Assembly: GCA_944390935.1 (NCBI GenBank)
Contig: CALXRU010000004.1
Span: forward strand, 1 to 64,000
Direction of reading: 5' to 3'
Source of the DNA: Acidaminococcaceae bacterium
GTDB taxonomy: Bacteria > Bacillota > Negativicutes > Acidaminococcales > Acidaminococcaceae
DNA length: 64,000 nt
In this document: positions 8,448 to 17,551 of the stretch, piece by piece
Position numbering within the stretch: position 1 is the first letter of the stretch
Layout of the letters: each line of letters begins with the position of its first letter
Translations under genes and position numbers: made by a program
Notes under the pieces: model-generated
Seen by the model: only the letters and a program-made list of their open reading frames with translations
Database searches by the model: none
Told to the model about the DNA's origin: nothing

Positions 8448-9390
8448 AGTTTACTATGATATTTTCCTTCGGTACTTTTTGCCAGTCAAACAGTGGGATG
8501 AGTTCAGCGGTTTTGATCGGTTCTTCTTTTTCAAGCAGCCCTGCAAGAAAAGCGAGTTTGCCAATAACGGCTTCCGGCGTTTTGTAGTGCTGGCGCAGCG
8601 CGCCCATGTCCAAATCAAGGTTACGTTTGGCAAGGCGGCGTCCGTCCGGTGCTGTCAGCAGCGGCAGGTGCCCAAAATGCGGCGCGCTAAAGCCAAGCTG
8701 CTTGTACAGATAAAGCTGCGGTGCGGTGGAAGTCAGTAAATCGCTGCCGCGGATGACTTCCGTGACATTCATCAGCGCGTCGTCGATAACGACAGCAAGC
8801 TGGTAAGCATAGATATTGTCGCTGCGGCGCACGATGAAGTCGCCCCATTCACACGAAAGGTTAAGGCTTTGCCTGCCGTAATGCAAATCGTCAAACGTAA
8901 CATCAGCACCAGGCACCTTAATGCGCCATGCGCATTTGTGCGCGCCCGCAAGTTTTGCGGCGCGCTGTGCCGCCGTTAAACGGCGGCAGGTGCCGGGGTA
9001 CACAAAATGCCCGTCGCTGGCGTGCGGTGCGCTGGCGGTATGCAGCTCGGCGCGGCTGCAAAAGCAGGGGTAAATTAAATCCTGCGCCGCAAGCTCATCA
9101 AAGTATTTTTTATATATCCCGCTGCGGCGGCTTTGGTAATATTCGTCTGCCGGTTTGTCCGGCGCTGCGCCGTAATCCCAGTCCAGCCCCAGCCACAGCA
9201 AGTCATCCATCAGCATGCGCGCTTTTTCTTCCGTGCAGCGCGAGGTGTCAAGGTCTTCGATGCGCAGCAGTATGCTGCCGTTTTGGCTGCGCGCACTAAG
9301 CCATGCCAGCAGCGCGCAAAAAATGTTGCCAAGGTGCATTCTGCCGCTGGGCGACGGCGCAAAACGCCCGCAGATTTTATTTTCAGCCAT
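8446..9390 (-). CDS. gluQ: Glutamyl-Q tRNA(Asp) synthetase
   Basis: Attaches glutamate to queuosine at position 34 of tRNA-Asp. It is a 314-residue paralog of the GluRS catalytic domain without an anticodon-binding domain. It has the class I HIGH-like FAPSPSGRMHLGN (residues 10-22), a zinc site CFC then YPGTC (about 108-131) and a KMSKS-like RLAKRN (about 255). The zinc site and the absence of a C-terminal domain separate it from GltX. AAAGGAG lies eight bases before the ATG. It is convergent with the GlcD pair. Confidence 0.93.
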   Translation of the reverse strand: MAENKICGRFAPSPSGRMHLGNIFCALLAWLSARSQNGSILLRIEDLDTSRCTEEKARMLMDDLLWLGLDWDYGAAPDKPADEYYQSRRSGIYKKYFDELAAQDLIYPCFCSRAELHTASAPHASDGHFVYPGTCRRLTAAQRAAKLAGAHKCAWRIKVPGADVTFDDLHYGRQSLNLSCEWGDFIVRRSDNIYAYQLAVVIDDALMNVTEVIRGSDLLTSTAPQLYLYKQLGFSAPHFGHLPLLTAPDGRRLAKRNLDLDMGALRQHYKTPEAVIGKLAFLAGLLEKEEPIKTAELIPLFDWQKVPKENIIVN

Positions 9391-9473
9391 TGTTAAGCTC
9401 CTTTAACGTTAATTACCTTCATTTTAACATTGATTTGCCAATTTTTACAGCTCTTTCACCGCTTTGTTTTACT

Positions 9474-9501
9474 TTGCTTTTTTGCCTTTTTGCGGTACAA
9501 T
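9474..9501 (+). promoter_or_regulatory. Promoter of the DUF2232-gdpP-rplI-dnaB operon
   Basis: TTGCTT (9474-9479), 16 bases, TACAAT (9496-9501), overlapping an alternative TATAAT at 9501-9506. Confidence 0.5.
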
Positions 9502-9544
9502 ATAATTACGTGGGCATATGCCCTGTTTATTAAGGAGGAAAATT

Positions 9545-10495
9545 TTGGTAAGAAAAACTTCGGAAATGGTGGAAGCCGGTATTTTAGCGGCGGTTGCCGT
9601 TTTGTTTGCCATTCTTGGCGCATATCTGCCCGTGCTGGGCGCGCTGTTTAATTTGCTGTGGCCGGTGCCGGTAGCAGTGTGCGGCATGCGCAACGGCCTG
9701 CGCTGGAGCGTGATGAGTTTAATCGTCGCCTGCGCGGTAATCGGTTCGCTGCTGGGGCCTTTGCAGTCGCTTTCCATTATGGCAATGTTCGGCCTGATGG
9801 GGCTGGTGCTTGGCGAGTGCCTGCATCGCGGTTACAGGCCGGTTAAAACGCTGCTGTTTTCATCGGTGGCAACACTTATTTCCATTATATTAAGCATCGG
9901 TTTTGGCATGCTGGTGTTGGGCACCGACCCGGTGAACCTGATGTTTGAAGGCATGGAACAGGCGATGCAGGAAAGCACCGTTTATTACCGCGAAGCCGGT
10001 ATGAGCGAGGAGCAGATTGCCGCTGCCGTTAAGGATAACCAGAACTTGCTTCAAACTATCCGTTTAATCCTGCCGGGTTCGCTGGTGGTATGTTCGCCGA
10101 TACTGGCGTTTGCCAACTACATGGCGGCGCGCAAAATTCTTGGCAAAATGGGCGTGGCGTTTGAGCCGCTGCCGCCGTTTACGCACTGGCGCGTGCCGGA
10201 ATATTTTATCTGGCCTTACGGCTTGTCCGTTATGGTGGTTTCGTTCTGGCGTGATGCGCCGCAGCTTGTTTATGATCTGGCAATGAACCTGCAAATGGTT
10301 GTCAGCGTTGTCTTTTTCTTTCAGGGGCTGGCAGTTGTTTACTGGTGGATTAATAAAAACCAGAAGCCGCAGTGGTGGGGCACAATAGCAGTTATTCTGG
10401 CATTTGCGGTGCAGGTGTTTTCCATAATAATAGTACTTTTGGGTGCGTTTGAATCCGTTTTTGACTACCGTAAATTAAAGGAACGCAGCCTGTAA
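9545..10495 (+). CDS. DUF2232 (YybS-like) integral membrane protein
   Basis: A 316-residue polytopic membrane protein with about seven to eight hydrophobic segments, beginning after VRKTSEMVEAG. The family (DUF2232, YybS in Bacillus) is of unknown function and regularly sits upstream of gdpP, as here, 14 bases away. The start is a TTG at 9545: AAGGAGG at 9532-9538 is at ideal distance, while the in-frame ATG at 9518 lies upstream of that ribosome site and would add an untypical MPCLLRRKI leader. Confidence 0.85.
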   Translation: MVRKTSEMVEAGILAAVAVLFAILGAYLPVLGALFNLLWPVPVAVCGMRNGLRWSVMSLIVACAVIGSLLGPLQSLSIMAMFGLMGLVLGECLHRGYRPVKTLLFSSVATLISIILSIGFGMLVLGTDPVNLMFEGMEQAMQESTVYYREAGMSEEQIAAAVKDNQNLLQTIRLILPGSLVVCSPILAFANYMAARKILGKMGVAFEPLPPFTHWRVPEYFIWPYGLSVMVVSFWRDAPQLVYDLAMNLQMVVSVVFFFQGLAVVYWWINKNQKPQWWGTIAVILAFAVQVFSIIIVLLGAFESVFDYRKLKERSL

Positions 10496-10509
10496 AGGGA
10501 GCGGTAAAA

Positions 10510-12585
10510 ATGTTTAATAAAATCTGGAACTTTTGGAACGACATGAAGGTGCCGTTAAGCCTTACGGCCGGCTTTACCGTAATTTTAACGTATTACGGCT
10601 GGTGGTGGCTGCCTGTGGGCCTTGCTGCGATGGGTGGTTTATATTGGTACAGCCGCCGCAGCTTTTATAATAAGGAAATCCAGTTTAACGGCTACCTTGA
10701 CAACATTGTGCGCAACATTGAGCGCACCAGCCATTACGCCGTGCAGAACCTTGACGTGGCGATGGCGGTGTTCGGGCAGGACGGCAAATTGCAGTGGAAA
10801 AACGAACTGTTTGCCGAATATGCCGGTTACGCCGGTGTAAAAAATGTGGACGGCAAACGCCCGGAAGAAATTTTTGACCTGCCGGAAAATGCCTTTGATA
10901 CTTTAAGCATTAAGGATGGCGAGCGCCTGCTTTTGATTGACGGGCGTTATTACAAGCTGCGCCACTGCCGCGTGCCTGCGGGAGGAAACAGCAAAAAGGA
11001 CGGCGGCAAAGCCTACAGCCTGATTTTTTACCTGACCGACGTAACGGATTTTGAACTGCTGCGCCAGAAATACGACAACGAAAAGCTGTGCCTGGCCTAT
11101 GTGCGTTTTGATAACTACGAGGACGTTACCAAGGGCATGGTCGAAAGCGCGCGTGCCAATATCTCCGGCGAGGTTAACGAGGTTTTGAGCAAATGGGCCG
11201 AAGAAGAAAGTGGCTTCATCCTTGCCAATAATAAGGAAAGTTACCTTATTGGCATCAATCAGGCCTCTTTGCAGGATTTAATGGAAAAGAAATTCCCTGT
11301 TCTTGACAGGATACATGAAATACAGGTCGGCAACAAAATTACGCCGACTATCAGCGTGGGTATTTCCTGCGACGGGCGCAGCCTTGAGGAAGTAAGCCTT
11401 AACGCTGCCAAAGCGCTTGATCTGGCACTTGGGCGCGGCGGCGACCAGGTGGTTGTTACCATCGGCGGCAACATGCAGTTTTTTGGCGGCGTTACAACCG
11501 TTGCTGCCAAAAGCACGCGCGTGCGTGCCCGCATTGTGGCGCATACCGTGCATGAGATGATGGCTAACGCCGAAAAAATCTTTATCATGGGGCATACGAT
11601 GGAAGATTTTGACGCTGTCGGCAGTGCGATTGGCATGGCCAAGATGGCGCGCAGCCTGAACAAGGAAACTTACATCGTCGTCAGCGGGCAGAACGAATCG
11701 GTAACTAAAATTGCCGAAGCCCTGCGCAGCAACGATATGAAGCTGATGGACGAGGACGATGTTTACGCCGATATCATGGTTGAAGAAGAAGAAGCGCTGA
11801 AGCATATTACGCCCAAGTCGCTGCTGGTACTGGTTGACCATCACCGCAAAATGCTTTGCGCCAGCCAGAAGGTGTTGGAGGCAATACCGCTGCGCATTAT
11901 CATCGACCATCACCGCAGGGCGGAGGACGCCATTAAAAATACCACCTTGCAATATATGGAACCGTCATCGTCTTCGACCAGCGAACTGGTTACGGAACTT
12001 GTGGGCTACTTTAACGACCGCCTGGAATTTACCAAAGGCGAGGCAACGGCGCTGTATGCCGGTATTGTGGTAGACACCAAAAACTTTGCCGTGCAGACGG
12101 GCGAGCGTACCTTTGAAGCGGCCGCACTTCTGCGCCGCAGCGGTGCCGACCCGAACATGGTAAGGCAGCTGTTTAAGGATGACCTTGATTCCGTGCAGAT
12201 TAAATCGCGCCTTGTGGCGGAAGCAGAAATGCCGGAGCCGGGCATGATGATTTCGGTTTACAACGACGCGCCGAAGGAAGTACGGTCGTCAGTTATCGCA
12301 GCGCAGGCTGCCGATACGATGATTTACATTACCGGCGTGTGCATGAGCGTTGTCATTACGGAATACACGGCGGACAATTCCATCGGCGTAAGCGCGCGCA
12401 GCGACGGCACGGTAAACGTGCAGATTATAATGGAAGAACTTGGCGGCGGCGGGCATCAGACGGTGGCCGGCGTGCAGCTTAAAAATATCAGTGTTGAAGA
12501 AGTAAAAAAACAGATAATCGCACTGGCGAAAAAACAGTTAGAGGAGAATGAGAACAATGAAAGTAATTCTGTTGCAGGACGTTAA
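10510..12585 (+). CDS. gdpP: c-di-AMP phosphodiesterase GdpP
   Basis: Membrane-bound DHH/DHHA1 phosphodiesterase that degrades cyclic di-AMP. The 691 residues hold two N-terminal membrane segments (about 15-50), a PAS-like domain (about 80-170), a degenerate GGDEF domain (about 175-300), the DHH domain with GHTMEDFDAVGSA (about 360), VDHHRKML (about 442) and IDHHRRAED (about 463), and the DHHA1 domain with GGGGHQTVAG (about 645). The first metal loop has EDFD where NPDMD is usual, keeping both aspartates. Its end overlaps the rplI start by 29 bases, indicating translational coupling. Confidence 0.95.
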   Translation: MFNKIWNFWNDMKVPLSLTAGFTVILTYYGWWWLPVGLAAMGGLYWYSRRSFYNKEIQFNGYLDNIVRNIERTSHYAVQNLDVAMAVFGQDGKLQWKNELFAEYAGYAGVKNVDGKRPEEIFDLPENAFDTLSIKDGERLLLIDGRYYKLRHCRVPAGGNSKKDGGKAYSLIFYLTDVTDFELLRQKYDNEKLCLAYVRFDNYEDVTKGMVESARANISGEVNEVLSKWAEEESGFILANNKESYLIGINQASLQDLMEKKFPVLDRIHEIQVGNKITPTISVGISCDGRSLEEVSLNAAKALDLALGRGGDQVVVTIGGNMQFFGGVTTVAAKSTRVRARIVAHTVHEMMANAEKIFIMGHTMEDFDAVGSAIGMAKMARSLNKETYIVVSGQNESVTKIAEALRSNDMKLMDEDDVYADIMVEEEEALKHITPKSLLVLVDHHRKMLCASQKVLEAIPLRIIIDHHRRAEDAIKNTTLQYMEPSSSSTSELVTELVGYFNDRLEFTKGEATALYAGIVVDTKNFAVQTGERTFEAAALLRRSGADPNMVRQLFKDDLDSVQIKSRLVAEAEMPEPGMMISVYNDAPKEVRSSVIAAQAADTMIYITGVCMSVVITEYTADNSIGVSARSDGTVNVQIIMEELGGGGHQTVAGVQLKNISVEEVKKQIIALAKKQLEENENNESNSVAGR

Positions 12586-13003
12586 AAATTTAGGCAAAAA
12601 AGGCGATATTGTTGAAACTGCGGAAGGCTACGGCCGCAACTACCTGCTGCCGCGCAAAATGGCTAAGGAAGCCAACGCCGCTAACCTGAACGAAGCCAAA
12701 CAGAACAAGGCTACCGAAGCACACCGCGCAGCACAGCGCAAGGACGAAGCAGTTATGCTGGCAGCACAGCTGAAAAAAGTGCACGTTATTGTTAAAGTGC
12801 GCGTGGGCGACAACGGCAAGATGTTTGGCAGCGTAACCAGCAAGGACGTTGCCGAAGCCTTGATTGAGCAGACCAAGCTTGACATCGACCGCCGCAAGGT
12901 TGAACTTAAATCCGCCGTTAAAGGCGTGGGCGAATACACCGCGGTTGCCAAACTGCACCCAGAAATTTCCGCAGAATTTGCCGTAACCGTTGCTGCGGAA
13001 TAA
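12557..13003 (+). CDS. rplI: 50S ribosomal protein L9
   Basis: Binds 23S rRNA. The 148-residue product starts with the conserved MKVILLQDVKNLGKKGDIV then the rRNA-binding GYGRNYLLPR; a long central helix leads to the C-terminal domain (VTSKDVAEAL then LKSAVKGVGEYTAVAKLHPEI). The ATG at 12557 is preferred over 12548 because MKVILLQ is the family start; GAGGAG lies ten bases before it. Second last gene of the DUF2232-gdpP-rplI-dnaB operon. Confidence 0.96.
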   Translation: MKVILLQDVKNLGKKGDIVETAEGYGRNYLLPRKMAKEANAANLNEAKQNKATEAHRAAQRKDEAVMLAAQLKKVHVIVKVRVGDNGKMFGSVTSKDVAEALIEQTKLDIDRRKVELKSAVKGVGEYTAVAKLHPEISAEFAVTVAAE

Positions 13004-13013
13004 GGCGAGCGCC

Positions 13014-14369
13014 ATGATTGACAGAGTACCACCGCAAAACATAGAAGCAGAACAGGCCGTGCTGGGTGCAATGCTTTTGGAGCGCGAGGCGATTGCCAAG
13101 GTAATGGAAAAGCTGCGTTCCGAAGATTTTTACCGCGAGGCGCACAAGGTAATTTTTAACGCCATGCTGGAGCTTTACAACCGCAACGAAGCCGTCGATC
13201 TGGTAACGGTGACGGAGGTTTTGAAGAAAAACGGCAAGCTGGAGGACGTGGGCGGCATTGCTTACGTTACATCGCTGGCTAATGCCGTGCCGACGGCTGC
13301 CAACGTGGTGTACCATGCGGGCATCGTCGAAGAAAAATCGATTCTGCGCCAGCTGGTGCGCAGCGCTACCGAGATAGCAGAGCTGGGCTACGAAGGCAGC
13401 GAGGACGTCAGCGACATTATTGATTCTGCCGAAAAGAAAATACTGGATATTTCCAACCGCAAAAAGGACACCGACTTTGTGCCGATTAACAACATCGTCA
13501 TGGATTCCTTTAAGGACCTGGAAGCCCTGATGAACAACAAAAACGGGCTTACGGGTTTGCCGACCGGTTTTGTGGATTTTGATAACTTGACCAGCGGCCT
13601 GCATGGCAGCGATTTTATCATTCTGGCGGCGCGCCCTTCCATGGGTAAAACGGCGCTTTCGCTGAACATTGTGCAGAACGTGGCTATCCGCAGCGGCAGG
13701 CAGACGGACGGCAAGCCGAAAGTTGTTGCCTTTTTCAGCTTGGAAATGAGCAAGGAACAGCTGGTGCAGCGTATGCTCTGCGCCGAAGCCAATATAGATT
13801 CGCAGCGCCTGCGTATCGGCGAACTGCGCGACGAGGACTGGATGCAGCTGATACAAACGGCTGACGCACTCAGCGCGGCGCAGATTTATATCGACGACAC
13901 AGCAGGCATAACGGCGATGGAAATGCGCAGCCGTGCGCGCCGGTTGAAGGCGGAACACGGGCTGGATTTAATCGTCGTCGATTACCTGCAATTGATGCAG
14001 GGCAGCGGCAAACGCAATTTAAGCGGCGACCGCCAGCAGGAGGTTTCCGAAATTTCCCGCTCGCTTAAAGCGCTGGCGCGTGAGCTGAACGTGCCGATAA
14101 TTGCACTGTCGCAGTTAAGCCGCAGCGTGGAATCGCGTCAGGTAAAACGCCCGATGCTTTCCGACCTGCGCGAATCCGGCTCACTGGAGCAGGACGCCGA
14201 TATCGTAATGTTCCTGTACCGCGAAGATTACTACAACCCCGAAACCGAAAACAAAAACATCACCGAGCTTATCGTCGCCAAGCACCGCAACGGTCCGGTA
14301 GGCACCATCAACCTGTTCTTCCACAAACAATTCACCAAGTTTGTAAGTTTAACGAAAATGGATAAATAA
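13014..14369 (+). CDS. dnaB: Replicative DNA helicase
   Basis: Hexameric helicase that unwinds DNA at the replication fork. The 451 residues hold the DnaB N-terminal domain (about 10-110), a linker and the RecA-like C-terminal domain: Walker A ARPSMGKTALS (about 208-218), FSLEMSKEQL with the catalytic Glu, VVDYLQLM (Walker B, about 321), the sensor glutamine in ALSQLSR and the arginine-finger segment AKHRNG (about 421). The ATG at 13014 gives the usual MIDRVPPQNIEAE start, ten bases after rplI. A degenerate paralog of its C-terminal domain lies 2.3 kb downstream. Confidence 0.97.
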   Translation: MIDRVPPQNIEAEQAVLGAMLLEREAIAKVMEKLRSEDFYREAHKVIFNAMLELYNRNEAVDLVTVTEVLKKNGKLEDVGGIAYVTSLANAVPTAANVVYHAGIVEEKSILRQLVRSATEIAELGYEGSEDVSDIIDSAEKKILDISNRKKDTDFVPINNIVMDSFKDLEALMNNKNGLTGLPTGFVDFDNLTSGLHGSDFIILAARPSMGKTALSLNIVQNVAIRSGRQTDGKPKVVAFFSLEMSKEQLVQRMLCAEANIDSQRLRIGELRDEDWMQLIQTADALSAAQIYIDDTAGITAMEMRSRARRLKAEHGLDLIVVDYLQLMQGSGKRNLSGDRQQEVSEISRSLKALARELNVPIIALSQLSRSVESRQVKRPMLSDLRESGSLEQDADIVMFLYREDYYNPETENKNITELIVAKHRNGPVGTINLFFHKQFTKFVSLTKMDK

Positions 14370-14370
14370 G

Positions 14371-14406
14371 AAAACGCTGTACGCATTTGTGTACAGCGTT
14401 TTTTAT
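14371..14406 (+). terminator. Intrinsic terminator of dnaB
   Basis: Twelve-base-pair perfect stem AAAACGCTGTAC / GTACAGCGTTTT, then more T. It ends the housekeeping operon before the A+T-rich island. Confidence 0.9.
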
Positions 14407-14485
14407 ATCTTGCTTTAGAAAAATGAAAGAAGAAAAAGAAGATAGAAAAAATTAAAGAAGATAGACGTATAATGTCCATTATCTC

Positions 14486-14494
14486 TGTTATAAT
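14486..14494 (+). promoter_or_regulatory. Extended -10 of the WYL island
   Basis: TGT-TATAAT, 21 bases before the GTG start at 14516; no clear -35. Confidence 0.5.
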
Positions 14495-14515
14495 AAAATC
14501 AAAGAGGTGATAAAC

Positions 14516-15484
14516 GTGGATAATATCAATAAAAACAGAAAACTTTCGATATATTCCAGATTGATAAGAGGCTGCTATATCGATAAAGAAGAGGAAGCAG
14601 AAAATTATGGCGTTTCGCTGCGTACTATCCAACGGGATTTAGAGGATATCAGAGATTTTATGGCTGAAGAAAATAGTGGTAACAAAATTATATATGATAA
14701 AAAGCTTGATATGTACAGAGCTTCATATTCTGAAGATGCAATAGTAACAACAACGGCAATTGCGTTGATAAAAATATTACTGGGCTGCAAGGCATTTACA
14801 AAAAACGAATTAAAAAGAATAATAGAAGAATTGTGCCCTGGTTATTATGACTGGAATTCGGAAGCAACAAAAGAAAAAAATGATTATGTTAAAAAGCTTA
14901 TACAAAATGAACTGTTTAACTATGTAAGCCCTGTACATGGCAAAACAATTTTAAAAACTATCAGTGAAATTAATGATGCCATTATAAATCAAAAGATTTT
15001 AAAAATACATTACCGCCGTATGGAGGGCAACATTGTAACCCGCGAAATTAAGCCGGTTGGGCTGCTGTTTTCCGAATATTATTTTTATATGCCGGCGTAT
15101 TTTACGGAAAAAGATGCTGAAGATGATTATGCAGACGGCACATTAGTGCCGGTTATTTACAGAGTTGACCGTATTGAGGAGATAATGGATACAGGCAGGC
15201 ATTATAAAATAAATTACGCCACGCGCTTTCAGGAAGGAGAGTTCCGCAAACGCATTCAGTTTATGCAGACAGGTACGCTGGTAAAAATAAAATTTTACTA
15301 TAATGGGCCGTCGCTTGAAGCGGTTTTAGACAGAGTGCCTACTGCCAAAATTTTGGAACACAACCAGAGAGGCTGGCTTATTGAAGCGGAAATGTACAAC
15401 AAAGGCATTGAAATGTGGCTGCGAAGCCAAGGCGGGATGGTTGAACTTTTAGAGGAAAAAGAAATTAAAAACAGAACATATTAA
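14516..15484 (+). CDS. WYL-domain transcriptional regulator
   Basis: A 322-residue DNA-binding regulator of the HTH-WYL-WCX type. Residues 10-50 form a DeoR-like winged helix (IDKEEEAENYGVSLRTIQRD). The middle (about 150-220) is the WYL domain (ILKIHYRRMEGNIVTREIKPVGLLFSEYYFYM), where YFYM replaces the tryptophan motif; the C-terminal part (about 235-320) fits WCX (KIKFYY then GWLIEAEM). Such proteins sense nucleic acids or nucleotides and often control defence genes. The GTG at 14516 follows AGAGGTGA. The first and last thirds are A+T-rich compared with dnaB. Two genes follow in the same direction, 29 and then 13 bases apart. Confidence 0.82.
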   Translation: MDNINKNRKLSIYSRLIRGCYIDKEEEAENYGVSLRTIQRDLEDIRDFMAEENSGNKIIYDKKLDMYRASYSEDAIVTTTAIALIKILLGCKAFTKNELKRIIEELCPGYYDWNSEATKEKNDYVKKLIQNELFNYVSPVHGKTILKTISEINDAIINQKILKIHYRRMEGNIVTREIKPVGLLFSEYYFYMPAYFTEKDAEDDYADGTLVPVIYRVDRIEEIMDTGRHYKINYATRFQEGEFRKRIQFMQTGTLVKIKFYYNGPSLEAVLDRVPTAKILEHNQRGWLIEAEMYNKGIEMWLRSQGGMVELLEEKEIKNRTY

Positions 15485-15513
15485 ATTATAAAGCAAAAAA
15501 GGAGTGCTGTATT

Positions 15514-16656
15514 ATGTATGAGAACTTTGCCAAAAACGAACTGAAAAACAATTTATTTGAATATGCAACCAGTGAACTTTCGCAGGACGCATTTATCTGC
15601 TGGCTTGCTTCTTATGCGCATGAAGAAGCGGAGAAAGATGAAGCGCTTAACGAATGTGCCAAAAAGATGCTGGAAATGTTTGTAAAGGAATTTGAAGGCA
15701 AAAACTTTAAGCTATTAAATGTTGAGCGTCAGGTTGATAATGTTGATGTTTTGTTGACAGTTGATTGTGAGGGTATAATCTACAAAATTATTGTGGAAGA
15801 TAAGACATATACTTCTGAACATGATAACCAGTTAAAAAAATATAAAGTAGATTTAGAAGATAAATATAAAGATAAAGATAAAGATAAAGGTATTAAAGTT
15901 AAGGGCGTTTATTATAAAACTGGGTTTCAAAGTGATTTAAGCAGTGTTGACGAAGCTGAATACCAACCAATCGGCAGAGAAGAAATGTTGAAATTAATGC
16001 AGCCCTATGCCAAAAAAACTAATAATCAGATATTTATCAGTTATTATAATTATTGGAATAGTAAACAAAAATTAGTTGAAACTTTTAAAACACTGCCGGT
16101 TGTTGACTGGAGCTGGTGGGCTGTTTATGGATTTTATGATTATTTGAAAGAAAAATTAGAAAAAAGTGATATGGTTTGTTGGTATGGTGATGTTTCTAAT
16201 CCAGCGGGAGGATTTGAATGTTTGGCTATTTGGTTGAATAATGATCAAGACAAAATAATTGTAAAAGATACTGCAAAAGAAGTACCGTGTAGTGTTTATT
16301 TTCATTTAGAGTTTCATAGAATTTATAATGCTGAAAGAAATATATGGGAAAGAAGATTGCAAAGTTCTTTAAAGTTACAAATTTGTGCAGGAAAAGAATA
16401 TAAAAACTATGGCAAAAAAGAAATAGTAAACGATGGTATTAATATACAAAATGTTAGAGAAAAAGTATTAGAAAAATTATATTCTAATAAAAATTTAAAT
16501 AAACATTATTTTGAAAAACCAAAAAGAAATGGTAACGGCCGACATATTACTGTGGGAGTCATTGAAGATTTCGCAGAAGATGCTGAAAGTTTAGAAAAAA
16601 AGACCTATGAAATTGTTAAAGACTATAAAGAAATTTTAGAAAAACTAAAAAATTAA
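15514..16656 (+). CDS. PD-(D/E)XK nuclease superfamily protein
   Basis: A 380-residue protein that fits the PDDEXK_4 group: the N-terminal signature SELSQDAFICWL (residues 20-31), then the nuclease core with Asp78 in DNVDVLL and E95-D96-K97 in IIVEDKTYTSEHDNQLKKY. The catalytic pattern D-x(16)-E-x-K is intact. After an Asp/Lys-rich repeat (about 112-128) a larger C-terminal region (WSWWAVYGFYDYLKEKLE and following) carries no motif I recognise. No signal peptide. AAGGAG lies upstream. Strongly A+T-rich, unlike dnaB. Substrate unknown; DNA cleavage is inferred from fold only. It is the middle gene of the WYL / nuclease / pseudo-DnaB set. Confidence 0.75.
   Translation: MYENFAKNELKNNLFEYATSELSQDAFICWLASYAHEEAEKDEALNECAKKMLEMFVKEFEGKNFKLLNVERQVDNVDVLLTVDCEGIIYKIIVEDKTYTSEHDNQLKKYKVDLEDKYKDKDKDKGIKVKGVYYKTGFQSDLSSVDEAEYQPIGREEMLKLMQPYAKKTNNQIFISYYNYWNSKQKLVETFKTLPVVDWSWWAVYGFYDYLKEKLEKSDMVCWYGDVSNPAGGFECLAIWLNNDQDKIIVKDTAKEVPCSVYFHLEFHRIYNAERNIWERRLQSSLKLQICAGKEYKNYGKKEIVNDGINIQNVREKVLEKLYSNKNLNKHYFEKPKRNGNGRHITVGVIEDFAEDAESLEKKTYEIVKDYKEILEKLKN
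15866..15889 (+). repeat. Four tandem ATAAAG hexamers in the nuclease gene
   Basis: Four perfect hexamer copies encode alternating Lys-Asp inside the coding frame. Gain or loss of a copy changes length by two residues and keeps the frame, so it alters the protein without switching it off. Confidence 0.8.
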
Positions 16657-16669
16657 ACTGGTGATATAA

Positions 16670-17551
16670 ATGGCAGATTTAAATTTTAACAACTTTACTT
16701 CAGCATCGGATATCGCCTACAAAGCTTTTCAGGAAATTGAGGGCTATGTTAATGAGCTGGCTACTTGTCCCAAAATACCAACAGGATTAAAAGAATTTGA
16801 CAGAGCAATTATGGGCGGTATTTACGATACCGATTTAATGGTTTTGGCGGCACGGCCTAGTATGGGTATAACAACACTTGCCCTTAATTTTTTGAATAAC
16901 ATTGCTTGCAACGGAAATGCTTCTGTGGCATATTTTTCATTTGATTTAAGTAAAGAAGTTTTAATTAAAAGATTACTTTGGTTGATGGCAGAAATTAAAA
17001 GAAAAAATGTATCAGAAGGCTGGCTGACGGATAAAGATTGGCAAAGAATGGTTAACGCCGTTGAAACAGTACAAAAAAGTAAAATCTTTTTTGACGATAC
17101 TCCGCTTATAAGTGTTGAGGATTTTTTACAGCGTATAAAACAGGCCAAAGAATCTTTAAATGTAGATTTGATAATCGTAGATTCTTTTAATTTTATTCCC
17201 AATAATTTAAAAAACATTCAAGAGTGTTCTAAACTGGCTGATAAAATTAAAGAGCTGATTTTGGAATTACATGTACCTGTTATTTTGCTTTTGCAATTAA
17301 AGTATACTAGTGATTATAGACACTTCAATTATCCGGATATAAGAGAATTGCGAAAGTTTGGTTCACTGAATAAACATGCTGATATAGTTACTTTTTTGAA
17401 CAGGTTTTCCTATTATGATCCGGATGAGCAGTATGCTTATATGTGCGAGTTAATTATAGCAAGACAAAGGCGTGGAATAGCAAGAGTAATAAATTTATTT
17501 TATGATTTGACTACCGGAAAAATTAAATCATTAGCCCGTTGTTCGGAATAA
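16670..17551 (+). CDS. DnaB C-terminal-domain paralog with a dead Walker A motif
   Basis: A 293-residue protein collinear with the linker and RecA-like domain of DnaB but lacking the N-terminal domain. The P-loop reads ARPSMGITTLAL, so the essential lysine is Ile67 (codon ATA where AAA would encode Lys). The catalytic glutamate segment reads YFSFDLSKEVL, with Asp92 for Glu. Kept are Walker B Asp171 (IIVDSFNF), the sensor glutamine (LLLQLKY) and the arginine-finger segment ARQRRG (264-269). ATP hydrolysis is therefore unlikely, while subunit contacts may persist. It lies 13 bases after the nuclease gene, so the two are probably co-translated; GGTGAT is a weak ribosome site. Base composition is A+T-rich. 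An adaptor or poison for DnaB-type rings is inference. Confidence 0.85.
   Translation: MADLNFNNFTSASDIAYKAFQEIEGYVNELATCPKIPTGLKEFDRAIMGGIYDTDLMVLAARPSMGITTLALNFLNNIACNGNASVAYFSFDLSKEVLIKRLLWLMAEIKRKNVSEGWLTDKDWQRMVNAVETVQKSKIFFDDTPLISVEDFLQRIKQAKESLNVDLIIVDSFNFIPNNLKNIQECSKLADKIKELILELHVPVILLLQLKYTSDYRHFNYPDIRELRKFGSLNKHADIVTFLNRFSYYDPDEQYAYMCELIIARQRRGIARVINLFYDLTTGKIKSLARCSE

Noticed and set aside
15866-15889. Phase-variable on/off switch
   Set aside because: The repeat unit is six bases, so slippage keeps the reading frame.
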